From the NCBI RefSeq assembly GCF_021390395.1, contig NZ_JAJUWT010000021.1, forward strand, positions 1 through 64,000: DNA of 64,000 nt, read 5' to 3'. Source of the stretch: Saccharothrix sp. S26 (GTDB lineage Bacteria > Actinomycetota > Actinomycetes > Mycobacteriales > Pseudonocardiaceae). The notes beneath the pieces were generated by a model that saw only the letters and a program-made list of their open reading frames with translations, searched no databases and was not told the origin of the DNA. The position numbers were made by a program, and so were the translations under genes. Positions 18,481-26,161 of this stretch are shown in pieces; position 1 is the first letter of the stretch, and each line of letters starts with the position of its first letter.

Positions 18481-18514
18481 GGATCTTCGTGAGGCTCACA
18501 CCTCATGAAGATCC
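18481..18514 (+). promoter_or_regulatory. Hairpin covering the start codon of the next gene
   Basis: GGATCTTCGTGAGG pairs with CCTCATGAAGATCC (14 bp, one G-U) around a 6-nt loop. The only Shine-Dalgarno-like GAGG is in the left arm and the ATG of the BNR-repeat gene is in the right arm, so the folded RNA would hide both. It could also serve as the pafA terminator. Confidence 0.6.
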
Positions 18515-19527
18515 TTCTCCTGGCGACGGCCACCGCGGCGTCGCTGTTGGCCGCACCACCCGCCCAGGCGCACGGCGCGACCTGGGACGAGCGCCCCACC
18601 GGTGTCGACGTGCGGTTGCGCTCGGTGTCCGCGGTGAACGCGCACGTCGCGTGGACCAGCGGCAAGGGCACGGTGCTGCGCACCACCGACGGCGGCGCGT
18701 CCTGGCAGGCCGTGACGCCGCCCGACGCGGCCACGCTCGACTTCCGCGACGTCGAGGCGTTCGACGCCTGGCACGCGGTCGCGCTGACCGCGGGCCCGGC
18801 GGACACCTCGCGCGTCTACCGCACCTCCGACGGCGGCCGGACCTGGGCGTTGGCGTTCCGCAACGACGACCCGGCCGCGTTCTACGACTGCCTGGCGTTC
18901 TTCGACCGGTTCCGCGGCCTGGCGATGAGCGACCCGGTGGACGGGAAGTTCCGGGTCCTGTCCACCCACGACGGCGGCCGGTCGTGGCAGCGCGTGCCGG
19001 AGGAGAACTTCCCGCCCGCGCTGCCGGGCGAGTTCGGCTTCGCGGCCAGCGGCCAGTGCGTGACCACGGCGGGGCCGCGTGACGCGTGGATCGCCACCGG
19101 CGGCGGTGCGACCGCCCGCGTCCTGCACTCCTCCGACGGCGGCCGGCACTGGTCGGTGGCCGACACGCCGCTGTCCAGCTCGGCGTCCACGGGCGTGTTC
19201 TCGGTGGCGTTCCGGACGCCGCGGCAGGGCGTGGTCGTGGGCGGCGACTACAAGAACCCGGCGGCGCGGGTCGCCGGCCTGGCCTGGAGCCGGGACGGTG
19301 GCGCGACGTGGGAGGGGCCCGCGCAGGCGCCGTTCGGCTACCGGTCGGGCGCGGACTGGTGGGGCGACGCGGTGGTCGCGGTCGGCCCGACCGGCAGCGA
19401 CCTCAGCCGTGACGGCGGCCGGACGTGGCGGTCGCTGGGCACCGGCAGCTTCGACACCATCGACTGCGTCGCGGTGTGCTGGGCGGCGGGCGAGCACGGT
19501 CGTGCGGGCGTCCTGAGCAGGGGATGA
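18505..19527 (+). CDS. Secreted BNR/Asp-box repeat beta-propeller protein
   Basis: A 340-residue protein with a cleavable signal peptide (MKILLLATATAASLLAAPPAQA). It has repeated Asp-box turns (TTDGGASWQ, TSDGGRTWA, THDGGRSWQ, SSDGGRHWS, SRDGGATWE, SRDGGRTWR), about one per 45-60 residues. This pattern gives a six-bladed propeller of the sialidase or YCF48-like type. No sialidase catalytic Arg triad or FRIP motif is apparent, so it is probably a binding or scaffolding protein rather than a sialidase. The start ATG lies inside a hairpin. Confidence 0.82.
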   Translation: MKILLLATATAASLLAAPPAQAHGATWDERPTGVDVRLRSVSAVNAHVAWTSGKGTVLRTTDGGASWQAVTPPDAATLDFRDVEAFDAWHAVALTAGPADTSRVYRTSDGGRTWALAFRNDDPAAFYDCLAFFDRFRGLAMSDPVDGKFRVLSTHDGGRSWQRVPEENFPPALPGEFGFAASGQCVTTAGPRDAWIATGGGATARVLHSSDGGRHWSVADTPLSSSASTGVFSVAFRTPRQGVVVGGDYKNPAARVAGLAWSRDGGATWEGPAQAPFGYRSGADWWGDAVVAVGPTGSDLSRDGGRTWRSLGTGSFDTIDCVAVCWAAGEHGRAGVLSRG

Positions 19528-19538
19528 GCGGAAGAGTC

Positions 19539-19564
19539 GGCCCCGGACCGGGTGGTCCGGGGCC
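19539..19564. terminator. Hairpin terminator
   Basis: GGCCCCGGACC and GGTCCGGGGCC form a perfect 11-bp stem with loop GGGT, 12 bp after the stop of the BNR-repeat gene and followed by TTCTGC. It isolates that gene from the AT-rich promoter of the next operon. Confidence 0.8.
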
Positions 19565-19577
19565 TTCTGCGGCTCTA

Positions 19578-19616
19578 TTGACAAAACTGTTTTTTACGTA
19601 CAAGGTTGTTTTTGCG
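19578..19616 (+). promoter_or_regulatory. AT-rich promoter with direct repeats
   Basis: A rare AT-rich island in this genome. It contains TTGACA (19578-19583), the palindrome AAAAC-T-GTTTT, and two direct repeats of the form ACAANNNTGTTTTT starting at 19581 and 19600 (19-bp period). It is probably the promoter and operator of the regulator/SRPBCC operon, perhaps bound by the regulator itself. Confidence 0.5.
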
Positions 19617-20174
19617 ATGAGAGACGTCCTGTACCTGGAGCAGATCGAGCAGGCCGAGGCACTGCTCAAGCCGCAGCGCATCGAGGTGCTGCGGCAACTG
19701 GCCGAGCCGCGGTCGTGCACCGAGGTGGCCGCCGCGCTCGACCAGACCCCGCAGCGGGTCTACTACCACGTGAAACGCCTGGTCGAAGCCGGTCTCGCCA
19801 CGCAGGTGACCGAGCGGCGCGTGCGCGGCATCAACGAGGGCTTGTACCAGGCGAGCGCCCGCTCGTACTGGCTGTCGCCGGGGCTGGTCGGCCGGCTCGG
19901 GCTGCGCCGCGCCCAGGACGAGCTGAGCCTGGGCTACCTGCTGGACCTCGTGGAACGGGTCCAAGCCGACATCGCGGGCCTGGACCGCACCCGGCCCGAG
20001 CTGCCGTCGCTGGGCGTGTCGGGCGAGATCCGGGTGCGGCCCGAGCAGCGGCAGCGGTTCTTCGACGACCTGAAGACGACCTTGCAGGACTTGTTCGCCC
20101 GCTACGGCGGCGCGGAGGGCGACGCCTTCCGGCTGGCCGTGGCGTGCTACCCGAAGGAGGAGACCGATGAGTGA
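19617..20174 (+). CDS. ArsR/HTH_20-type transcriptional regulator
   Basis: A 185-residue protein with an N-terminal winged helix (ALLKPQRIEVLRQLAEPRSCTEVAAALDQTPQRVYYHVKRLVEAGLATQV, about residues 15-65), followed by a helical C-terminal part of the HTH_20 type without visible metal-binding cysteines. It overlaps the following SRPBCC gene by 8 bp. Regulator-SRPBCC pairs of this type are common in actinobacteria; the regulator usually represses its own operon. The ATG at 19617 is the first credible start after the promoter. Confidence 0.82.
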   Translation: MRDVLYLEQIEQAEALLKPQRIEVLRQLAEPRSCTEVAAALDQTPQRVYYHVKRLVEAGLATQVTERRVRGINEGLYQASARSYWLSPGLVGRLGLRRAQDELSLGYLLDLVERVQADIAGLDRTRPELPSLGVSGEIRVRPEQRQRFFDDLKTTLQDLFARYGGAEGDAFRLAVACYPKEETDE

Positions 20175-21042
20175 GACCGTGGTCCTGCGCGCCCGCACGA
20201 CCGCGCCCGTCGACCGGGTGCGCCGCGCCGTCACGGACGCCGCCGAGCTGCGCGCGTGGCTGGCCGAGCACGCGGAGGTCGAGCTGCCCGGGCGGTTCGG
20301 GTTCTGGGGCCGCTTCACGCCCGAGGGCGACGCCCCGCACCAGGCGTTGCGGCACGTGGACGAGCACTCGCTGCGGTTCGACTGGAGGGTCGGCGGCGAG
20401 GACACCACCGTCGAGATCGGCTGGGCCGCCGAGGGCGACGACACGGTCGTCACGCTGTCCCAGAGCCACTTCCCCGGCTGGGGCGTGGCCGTCGCGGAGA
20501 CCTCCGTGCTCGGCTACCTCTACACCTACTGGTGCCTGTCGCTGGCCAACCTGGTCGACCACGTCGAAGGCCGCCCGCTGACGCCGAAGGTCGACTTCAC
20601 CTCAGCCGAGATGCGCGGCGAGGTGCTGATCGGTGCCCCGGTCGACGCGGTGGCCCACTCGCTGGTCGACGCCGAGCAGTACTCGCGCTGGTTCGGCGCG
20701 AAGATCGACATCGAGGCGTGGGAGGGCGGCCGGGTCGCGATGGGCGGCTTCGAGCTGAACCCGGAGCCGGCGAAGGTCGTCGACTTCGAGCCCGGCAGGC
20801 GGATGGGCGTCGACTGGGGCGGCATGGTGTCGACCTGGGAGCTGGACTCCTCGGCGGGCGGCACCCGGCTGACGTTCGTGCAGAGCGGGTTCGACACCGG
20901 TCAGCCGCCCTACGGCGCGTGGGCGGGCTGGCTGTCGGGCGTGGCGGAGCTGCGCCGGTTCCACGAGCTTCCCGACTGGCGGCCCATCTGGCTGCGACCG
21001 GACGTGCCCGGCCTGCCCGAGGGGATGCTCACCGAGGGCTGA
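20167..21042 (+). CDS. SRPBCC (AHSA1/START-like) double-domain protein
   Basis: A 291-residue protein with two START/AHSA1-like halves (about residues 1-135 and 140-280). Each begins with a VxxPVDxV..AVTDA..-type strand and helix that forms a hydrophobic ligand cavity. The signatures RAWLAEHAEVELPGRFGFWG and EQYSRWFGAKIDIEAWEGGRVAMGGFELNPEPAKVVDFEPGRRMGVDW are typical of SRPBCC family members. The ligand is unknown. It is translationally coupled to the regulator upstream. Confidence 0.82.
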   Translation: MSETVVLRARTTAPVDRVRRAVTDAAELRAWLAEHAEVELPGRFGFWGRFTPEGDAPHQALRHVDEHSLRFDWRVGGEDTTVEIGWAAEGDDTVVTLSQSHFPGWGVAVAETSVLGYLYTYWCLSLANLVDHVEGRPLTPKVDFTSAEMRGEVLIGAPVDAVAHSLVDAEQYSRWFGAKIDIEAWEGGRVAMGGFELNPEPAKVVDFEPGRRMGVDWGGMVSTWELDSSAGGTRLTFVQSGFDTGQPPYGAWAGWLSGVAELRRFHELPDWRPIWLRPDVPGLPEGMLTEG

Positions 21043-21658
21043 GGCGGATGAGCTTCAGCTCGACGGCGGTCCGCACGGCCGCGGTCCTGGTGTCCACGCC
21101 GAGCTTGTCGAAGATCCGCACCAGGTGCGTCTTCACCGTCGCCTCGCTGATGAACAGCGCCTTGGCGATCTCCCGGTTCGACAGGCCGCGGGCGAGGTGG
21201 TCGAGGATCTGCACCTCGCGCTTGGTCACCGCGGGGGCGGGGGTGCGGCGCAGCAGGCGCCGGGCGATGTCGGGGGACAGCACCGTGCGCCCGGTGGACG
21301 CCTGCCGGACCGCGGCGGCCAGCTCGTCGGGAGGGCAGTCCTTGAGCAGGTAGCCCGTCGCACCCGCCTCCACCGCGCGCACCACGTCCGCGTCCGAGTC
21401 GTACGTGGTCAGCACCACCACCTGCGGCGGCTCGGGCAGGGCCCGGATGCGCCGGGTGGCCTCCACCCCGTCGATGCCCGCGCCCAGTTGCAGGTCCATC
21501 AGCACCACGTCCACCTGCCTGGTGGCGGCGAGGCGGACCGCGTCCTCGCCCGTGGCGGCCTCGGCGACCACCTCGAAGTCGCGGGCCAGCAGCCCGGCCA
21601 GGCCGAACCGCACCACCGGGTGGTCGTCCACCACCAGCACCCGCAACGGCCCCGTCAC
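21029..21658 (-). CDS. NarL/LuxR-family response regulator
   Basis: A 209-residue regulator. The receiver domain has VDDH near the start and Asp55 (VLMDLQLG) as phosphorylation site, with T/K switch residues VLTTYD and LLKD. The C-terminal LuxR HTH is VTKREVQILDHLARGLSNREIAKALFISEATVKTHL. GTG 21658 overlaps the stop of the kinase gene (GTGA). It ends convergently 14 bp into the SRPBCC gene. It is partner of the adjacent sensor kinase. Confidence 0.93.
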   Translation of the reverse strand: MTGPLRVLVVDDHPVVRFGLAGLLARDFEVVAEAATGEDAVRLAATRQVDVVLMDLQLGAGIDGVEATRRIRALPEPPQVVVLTTYDSDADVVRAVEAGATGYLLKDCPPDELAAAVRQASTGRTVLSPDIARRLLRRTPAPAVTKREVQILDHLARGLSNREIAKALFISEATVKTHLVRIFDKLGVDTRTAAVRTAVELKLIRLSPR

Positions 21659-22620
21659 GGCGTCGGCACGCTCACGGCCAGCGCCGTGCCCTCGCCCGGC
21701 GTGCTCTCCACCGTCACCGTGCCGCCCAGCTCGGCCACGCGGTCGCGGATCGCCGCCAACCCGTAGCCCCGACCCGGCTCCGGGCGCACCGCGGCGGGGT
21801 CGAAGCCGCGGCCGTCGTCGCACACGTCCAACGTCACCGCGTCACCCAGGTAGGTGAGCGTGATGACGGCGGTGGTGGCGTCGGCGTGCTCGCGGACGTT
21901 GGCCAGCGCGCCCTGCGCGACCCGCAGCAACGCCACCTCCACCGGCACCGGCAGCGGGTACGGCTCGCCCTCCACCTCGAGCCGGTCGCACAGGGCGCGC
22001 AGCGCGTCGGTCAGCGTGCGGCCCTGCAAGGGGGACAGGTCGCGCACGAACCGGCGCGCCTCGGCCAGGTTGTCCTTGGCCACCTCGCGGGCGCGGTCGG
22101 TGTCGCCGAGCTCCAGCAGCAACGTGATGCTGGACAGGCCCTGGGCCAGCGTGTCGTGGATCTCCCGGGCCAGCCGCTGCCGCTCCTCCAGCACGCCCGC
22201 CTGGTGCAGCAGCCGGCGGCGGTCGAAGAACACCGCGGCGGTGATCACCGCGACGCCGACCGGGCCCAGCACCAGGCTCGGCTCGACCGCGTCGGCCAGC
22301 CGCACCTGCGCCAGCACCACGGCGGCGGTGAGCACGGCGGCCAGCGGCACGGCCACGCGCGGCCGCAGCTGCCGCAGGCACTGGAAGAACAGCGGGATCG
22401 CGCACCAGCCGAAGCTCGGCGCGAGCCACACCAGCGCCAGCCACAGCGCCAGCACCCCCGGCAGGGCGGCCGTCCACCGCACGCCGAACGGGTAGGCCGC
22501 GCCCAGCACGGCGGCGAGGACCAGCACGGCGGGCGCGACGCCGTGGTACGCGACGTACCGCGCCGCCGACGCCGTCAACAGCACGTAGAAGCCCGCGTGC
22601 ATCGCCCGGTGCAGCCACAC
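21655..22620 (-). CDS. NarL-type sensor histidine kinase
   Basis: A 321-residue kinase. The N-terminal half has four to five membrane helices. The HisKA_3 dimerisation domain is LEERQRLAREIHDTLAQGLSSITLLLE with His155 as the phospho-acceptor, and the HATPase domain has NVREHA and DDGRGFDPAAV with a C-terminal GYGLAAIRDRVAELGG. GTG 22620 is chosen over ATG 22602 for its AGGG leader. It is encoded divergently from a GlcG/HbpS-like protein, which recalls SenS-SenR-HbpS of Streptomyces. Confidence 0.9.
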   Translation of the reverse strand: MWLHRAMHAGFYVLLTASAARYVAYHGVAPAVLVLAAVLGAAYPFGVRWTAALPGVLALWLALVWLAPSFGWCAIPLFFQCLRQLRPRVAVPLAAVLTAAVVLAQVRLADAVEPSLVLGPVGVAVITAAVFFDRRRLLHQAGVLEERQRLAREIHDTLAQGLSSITLLLELGDTDRAREVAKDNLAEARRFVRDLSPLQGRTLTDALRALCDRLEVEGEPYPLPVPVEVALLRVAQGALANVREHADATTAVITLTYLGDAVTLDVCDDGRGFDPAAVRPEPGRGYGLAAIRDRVAELGGTVTVESTPGEGTALAVSVPTP

Positions 22621-22767
22621 GGGGCCGACCCTAGGCCAGGTCCCGGCCGCCGGGGTCAACCGATGGGTTGAACCGGGGTCGACCGGAACCACGACGTCGC
22701 GGCGGCCCGGCCGGGAGAGGCTCGAACCCGGCAGGAACCCCGGAGTTCGGACGAGGAGGGTATGGCG

Positions 22768-23274
22768 ATGCGCAAGACCACGATCGCGGTGCTGGTGGCG
22801 TTGTCGGTGGCGGGCGCCGGCGGTTACGCGGTGGCCGACCAGCAGCACGGGCGCAGCGGTGTCGCGGTGCGGACGACCACGACGATCACGGTCGACGCGG
22901 CCGTGCGGGCGGCCCAGGCGGCGCTGGACGTGGCCGAGAAGGAGGGGCAGCGGGTCACCGTCGCCGTGGTGGACCGCAGCGGGGACGTGGTCGTGCTGCT
23001 GCACGGCGACGGCGCGGGCCCGCAGACGGAGGAGTCGGCGCGGCGCAAGGCGTTCACCTCGGTGTCGTTCAACGCGCCGACGTCGGCGCTGGCGGGCCGC
23101 GTGACCGGGGCGGGCGCGACGTTGCGCGACATCCCGGGCACGTTGTTCCTGGCAGGCGGGGTGCCGGTGGTGTCGGACGGCGCGCCGGTCGCGGGCATCG
23201 GCGTGGGCGGCGCGCCCAGCGGCGACCTGGACGAGCGCTTCGCCCGCGCGGGCCTGACCGCGATCGGCGGCTGA
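22768..23274 (+). CDS. GlcG/HbpS-like heme-degrading family protein
   Basis: A 168-residue protein with an N-terminal hydrophobic signal or anchor (MRKTTIAVLVALSVAGAGGYAVA) and a GlcG/HbpS fold: ITVDAAVRAAQAALDVAEKEGQRVTVAVVDRSGDVVVLLHGDGA, RKAFTSVSFNAPTSAL, and FLAGGVPVV..G..VAGIGVGG. Streptomyces HbpS binds heme outside the cell and modulates the SenS kinase. ATG 22768 is preferred to 22762 because GGAGG sits 8 nt upstream of it. It stands back to back with a two-component system (about 150 bp apart). Confidence 0.85.
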   Translation: MRKTTIAVLVALSVAGAGGYAVADQQHGRSGVAVRTTTTITVDAAVRAAQAALDVAEKEGQRVTVAVVDRSGDVVVLLHGDGAGPQTEESARRKAFTSVSFNAPTSALAGRVTGAGATLRDIPGTLFLAGGVPVVSDGAPVAGIGVGGAPSGDLDERFARAGLTAIGG

Positions 23275-23280
23275 CCACCC

Positions 23281-23390
23281 CGCGTGTCCTACCTCCAGAA
23301 CGCGCGTGTCCTACCTCCAGAACGCGTGAGTCGTACGTTCGCGACCCGTGAGTCCTACGTTCGCGACCCCCGAGTTCTGCGTTCACGACC
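23281..23390. repeat. Five-unit 22-bp tandem repeat
   Basis: Five consecutive 22-bp units. Two are identical (CGCGTGTCCTACCTCCAGAA plus CG), followed by three related ones (CGTGAGTCGTACGTTCGCGA, CGTGAGTCCTACGTTCGCGA and CCCGAGTTCTGCGTTCACGA, each plus CC). The shared core is CG-G-GTCCTAC-T-C. The 22-bp period is two helical turns and not a multiple of three, so it is non-coding. It starts 7 bp after the HbpS-like stop. Confidence 0.85.
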
Positions 23391-23423
23391 GGTGGTCGGG
23401 CAGGTCGTGCCCGGCCACCGGTC
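23387..23423. terminator. Hairpin terminator after the tandem repeat
   Basis: GACCGGTGGTCGGGCA pairs with TGCCCGGCCACCGGTC (16 bp, one G-T) around a 5-nt loop. It lies between the HbpS-like gene and pafB. Confidence 0.7.
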
Positions 23424-23470
23424 GCCGTCCGAGTGGGGCTGTCCGGCCTGGCAATCGGACTGAAAGGACC

Positions 23471-23500
23471 ATTCACCCGCCTTCAGGGCGGGGATGGCGT
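23471..23500 (+). repeat. IS200/IS605-like right-end hairpin remnant (tentative)
   Basis: ATTCACCCGCC-TTCAG-GGCGGG followed by GATGGCGT resembles the hairpin at the right end of IS200/IS605-type elements that overlaps the omega RNA scaffold. No tnpA or tnpB is present. It may be a solo end, or a chance hairpin in the pafB leader. Confidence 0.3.
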
Positions 23501-23533
23501 CATCGGGTGTTCGTCCGGGGTTAGGGTTCCGGT

Positions 23534-24520
23534 GTGGCCATCGCACGTGCCGAACGGCTCGTCAACCTGGTGCTGTGCCTGCTGTCGACCCGGCAGTACC
23601 TGACCGCCGAGCGCATCCGCGCCATCGTCCCCGGCTATGCCGACGCCGCGACGGACGAGGCGTTCTTCCGCATGTTCGAACGCGACAAGACGGAGCTGCG
23701 CGACCTCGGCGTGCCGCTGGAGACCGGCCGCGGCGCGGGTTTCGACGCGGTCGACGGGTACCGCATCGCCCGTCGGGACTACGAGCTCGGCGACATCGAC
23801 CTCGAACCGGACGAGGCGGCCGCCGTGGCGCTGGCCGCCCGGCTGTGGGACTCGCCCCAGTTCACCGGCGCCGCGCACGGTGCCCTGATCAAGCTCCGCG
23901 CCGCGGGCGTGGACGTCGACCAGGACGTGCACGTGCCGGTCGAGCCGAAGGTCCGCACCAGCGAACCGGCGTTCCCGCCGCTGCTCGCGGCCGTGCAGGA
24001 GGGTCGGGTGGTCGAGTTCGACTACCGCCGCCCGGTGCCGGTCGAGGTGCGCACCCGCACCGTCGAGCCGTGGGGCGTGGTCGCCTGGCGCGGCCGGTGG
24101 TACCTCGTCGGGCACGACCGCGACCGCGACGCGCCCCGCTGCTTCCGGCTGTCCCGGATCGTCGGCGACGTGCGCGCGGTCGGCAAGGCGGGCGCCGTGC
24201 AACGGCCCGGGGAGTTCGACCTGCTGTCGTTCGTGGTGCGCAACCAGCCCGCCGCCGACCAGCCGCCCGCCACCGCCAAGCTGTGGGTGGCCGCCGGCCG
24301 CGCCCAGGGCGTGCGACGGCGTGCCAAGGTCATCGGCTCCCGCGACTTCGACGGCGAGCCCGGCGACGTGCTGGAGATCGAGCTGAGGTTCCCCGACTCC
24401 GCCGCCGGGTGGATCGCGGGCTTCGGCCCCGACGTGGTGGTGCTGGAGCCGGAAGTGCTGGCCAAGACGGTGCGCGAGAAGCTGCTCGGCGCGCTGCGCG
24501 GTGCGGGGGTGCGCGCGTGA
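23534..24520 (+). CDS. pafB: PafB, WYL-domain DNA-damage regulator
   Basis: A 328-residue protein with an N-terminal winged helix (ERLVNLVLCLLSTRQYLTAERIRAIVPGY), a WYL domain around EPWGVVAWRGRWYLVGHDRDRDAPRCFRLSRI, and a WCX C-terminal domain. With PafC it forms the activator of the RecA-independent DNA-damage response, which responds to single-stranded DNA through the WYL domains. GTG 23534 has TAGGGT exactly 6 nt upstream (leaderless). Its TGA overlaps the pafC GTG. It is about 5 kb from pafA. Confidence 0.94.
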   Translation: MAIARAERLVNLVLCLLSTRQYLTAERIRAIVPGYADAATDEAFFRMFERDKTELRDLGVPLETGRGAGFDAVDGYRIARRDYELGDIDLEPDEAAAVALAARLWDSPQFTGAAHGALIKLRAAGVDVDQDVHVPVEPKVRTSEPAFPPLLAAVQEGRVVEFDYRRPVPVEVRTRTVEPWGVVAWRGRWYLVGHDRDRDAPRCFRLSRIVGDVRAVGKAGAVQRPGEFDLLSFVVRNQPAADQPPATAKLWVAAGRAQGVRRRAKVIGSRDFDGEPGDVLEIELRFPDSAAGWIAGFGPDVVVLEPEVLAKTVREKLLGALRGAGVRA

Positions 24521-25488
24521 ACGCCTCCTCCGACCGGCTGCCCCGGCTGCTCGCCCTCGTGCCCTACCTGCTGGCCCGGCCCGGCATCCCGATCGACGAG
24601 GTCGCCGCCGACTTCGAGGTCACGCCCAAGCAGATCCGCAAGGACCTCGAGCTGCTGTGGATGTGCGGCCTGCCCGGCTACGGCCCCGGCGACCTGATCG
24701 ACCTGTCGTTCGAGGGCGAGACGGTGACCGTCACCTTCGACGCGGGCATGAGCAGGCCGCTGCGGCTGACCGCGGCCGAGGCGACGTCGCTGCTGGTGGC
24801 GCTGCGCGCGTTGGCGGAGACGCCCGGCGTGGCCGACCAGGACGCGGTGCAGCGCGCGGTGGCCAAGATCGAGGCCGCGGTCGGCCAGGCGCAGCCCGCC
24901 GGGGTCGCCGTCGGCCTGGCCCTGCGGGAAGCGCCGGAGACCTCGCGAGTACGGGATACCGTATCGGACGGTGTGCTGCGCAAGCGCGCCCTGCACCTGC
25001 GCTACTACACACCGTCACGGGACGAGATCACCGAACGGGTCGTGGACCCCATGCGGATGCTGCTCGTGGAGGGCCGCGGCTACCTGGAGGCGTGGTGCCG
25101 GGCGGCGGACGGCGTGCGGCTGTTCCGGCTCGACCGGATCGACGCCGTCGACGTGCTGGACGAGCCCGCGTCCCCTCCGCCCCACGCCACCCCCACCGAC
25201 ACCTCGGAGGGGTTGTTCCAGCCGGACCCGTCCCAGCGCACGGCCGTGCTGGTGCTCGAACCGGACGCCCGCTGGGTGGCCGAGTACTACCCGACCGACG
25301 GCCTGGTCGAGCTCGGCGACGGGCGCGCCAGGGTGCTCATGCGCTACGCCGACACCGCCTGGATGGTCCGGCTGCTGCTCGGGTTGGGCGGCGAAGCGCA
25401 CGTGGAGCAACCGCCCGAGCTGGTGTCCGAGGTCGCCCGGCAGGCCGAGGCGGCGTTGCGCCGGGCGGATCACCTCCCGGCAACCTAG
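24517..25488 (+). CDS. pafC: PafC, WYL-domain DNA-damage regulator
   Basis: A 323-residue partner of PafB with the same plan: an HTH (RLLALVPYLLARPGIPIDEVAADFEVTPKQIRKDLELLWMCGLPG), a WYL domain (VVDPMRMLLVEGRGYLEAWCRAADGVRLFRLDRIDAV) and a C-terminal WCX domain. It starts at GTG 24517 inside the pafB stop (GTGA), so the two subunits are produced together. It is followed by the tat genes, the standard actinobacterial order. Confidence 0.94.
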   Translation: MNASSDRLPRLLALVPYLLARPGIPIDEVAADFEVTPKQIRKDLELLWMCGLPGYGPGDLIDLSFEGETVTVTFDAGMSRPLRLTAAEATSLLVALRALAETPGVADQDAVQRAVAKIEAAVGQAQPAGVAVGLALREAPETSRVRDTVSDGVLRKRALHLRYYTPSRDEITERVVDPMRMLLVEGRGYLEAWCRAADGVRLFRLDRIDAVDVLDEPASPPPHATPTDTSEGLFQPDPSQRTAVLVLEPDARWVAEYYPTDGLVELGDGRARVLMRYADTAWMVRLLLGLGGEAHVEQPPELVSEVARQAEAALRRADHLPAT

Positions 25489-25506
25489 GCCCAGTACGGT
25501 GGTGCC

Positions 25507-25773
25507 GTGCCGTACTTGCCGATCCTGGCGCCGATCGTCCTCGGAGTGGTCGTGCTCGTCCTGACCGTGCTCCGGGTCGTCCGATCCTTGCGTCGCTTCC
25601 GCGCCGCAAGCACTCTGGTGGGTGACAGGGTCGGCGATCGCGTCGGTCTGCTGCGCGCGCGGTCCGCCGCGCTCGCGGTGGCCGTGGCCGCACGGCGTCC
25701 GGATCACGCCCGCAAGGGCAAGCCCCGCGTACCATCGGTGGACCGGGGGAGACAGGAGGACAACGGTGCCTAA
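25507..25773 (+). CDS. Small membrane protein upstream of tatA
   Basis: An 88-residue protein with one N-terminal membrane helix (YLPILAPIVLGVVVLVLTVL) followed by an Arg-rich cytoplasmic tail. It lies between pafC and tatA and overlaps the tatA start by 8 bp. No family is recognised. The fit into the operon and the clean helix support a real gene, but the tail is low-complexity. Confidence 0.55.
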   Translation: MPYLPILAPIVLGVVVLVLTVLRVVRSLRRFRAASTLVGDRVGDRVGLLRARSAALAVAVAARRPDHARKGKPRVPSVDRGRQEDNGA

Positions 25774-26125
25774 CCTCGGACCAACCGAGCTGATCATCAT
25801 CGCCGTGGTGATCATTCTGCTGTTCGGTGCGAAGAAGCTGCCCGACATGGCCCGCTCGATCGGCCGCTCGGCGAAGATCCTCAAGGCCGAGACCAAGGGC
25901 CTGCGCAGCGAGGACGACCCGCAGCAGCAGCCGGGCACGACGGCCCAGCAGGTGCCCGCGCCGCAGCAGCTGCCGCCCGCGCAGCCGCAGGTGGTCCAGC
26001 AGCCGGTCGCGCAGCCGCAGCAGGTCGTGCAGCCGGTGGCGCAGCCGCAGCCCGTGCAGCCGCAGGTGGCGCAGCCCATCGAGCAGTCCGCGCAGAACCT
26101 GCAGAACAAGCAGAACACCAACTAG
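25766..26125 (+). CDS. tatA: Sec-independent translocase TatA
   Basis: A 119-residue protein. Residues 1-25 hold the TatA membrane helix (LGPTELIIIAVVIILLFGAKKLPDMARSIGRS), including the conserved FG before the amphipathic helix. The long Pro/Gln tail (about residues 50-119) is typical of actinobacteria. TatA assembles the pore that exports folded, twin-arginine proteins. GTG 25766 has a perfect AGGAGGA 5 nt upstream. tatC follows 36 bp downstream. Confidence 0.94.
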   Translation: MPNLGPTELIIIAVVIILLFGAKKLPDMARSIGRSAKILKAETKGLRSEDDPQQQPGTTAQQVPAPQQLPPAQPQVVQQPVAQPQQVVQPVAQPQPVQPQVAQPIEQSAQNLQNKQNTN

Positions 26126-26161
26126 AACCGCGTCAACGAGAGCCTAAGGACGGTCCGCACG

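Noticed and set aside
23281-23390. CRISPR array
   Set aside because: Units are directly adjacent with no spacers and only 22 bp long; no cas genes nearby.
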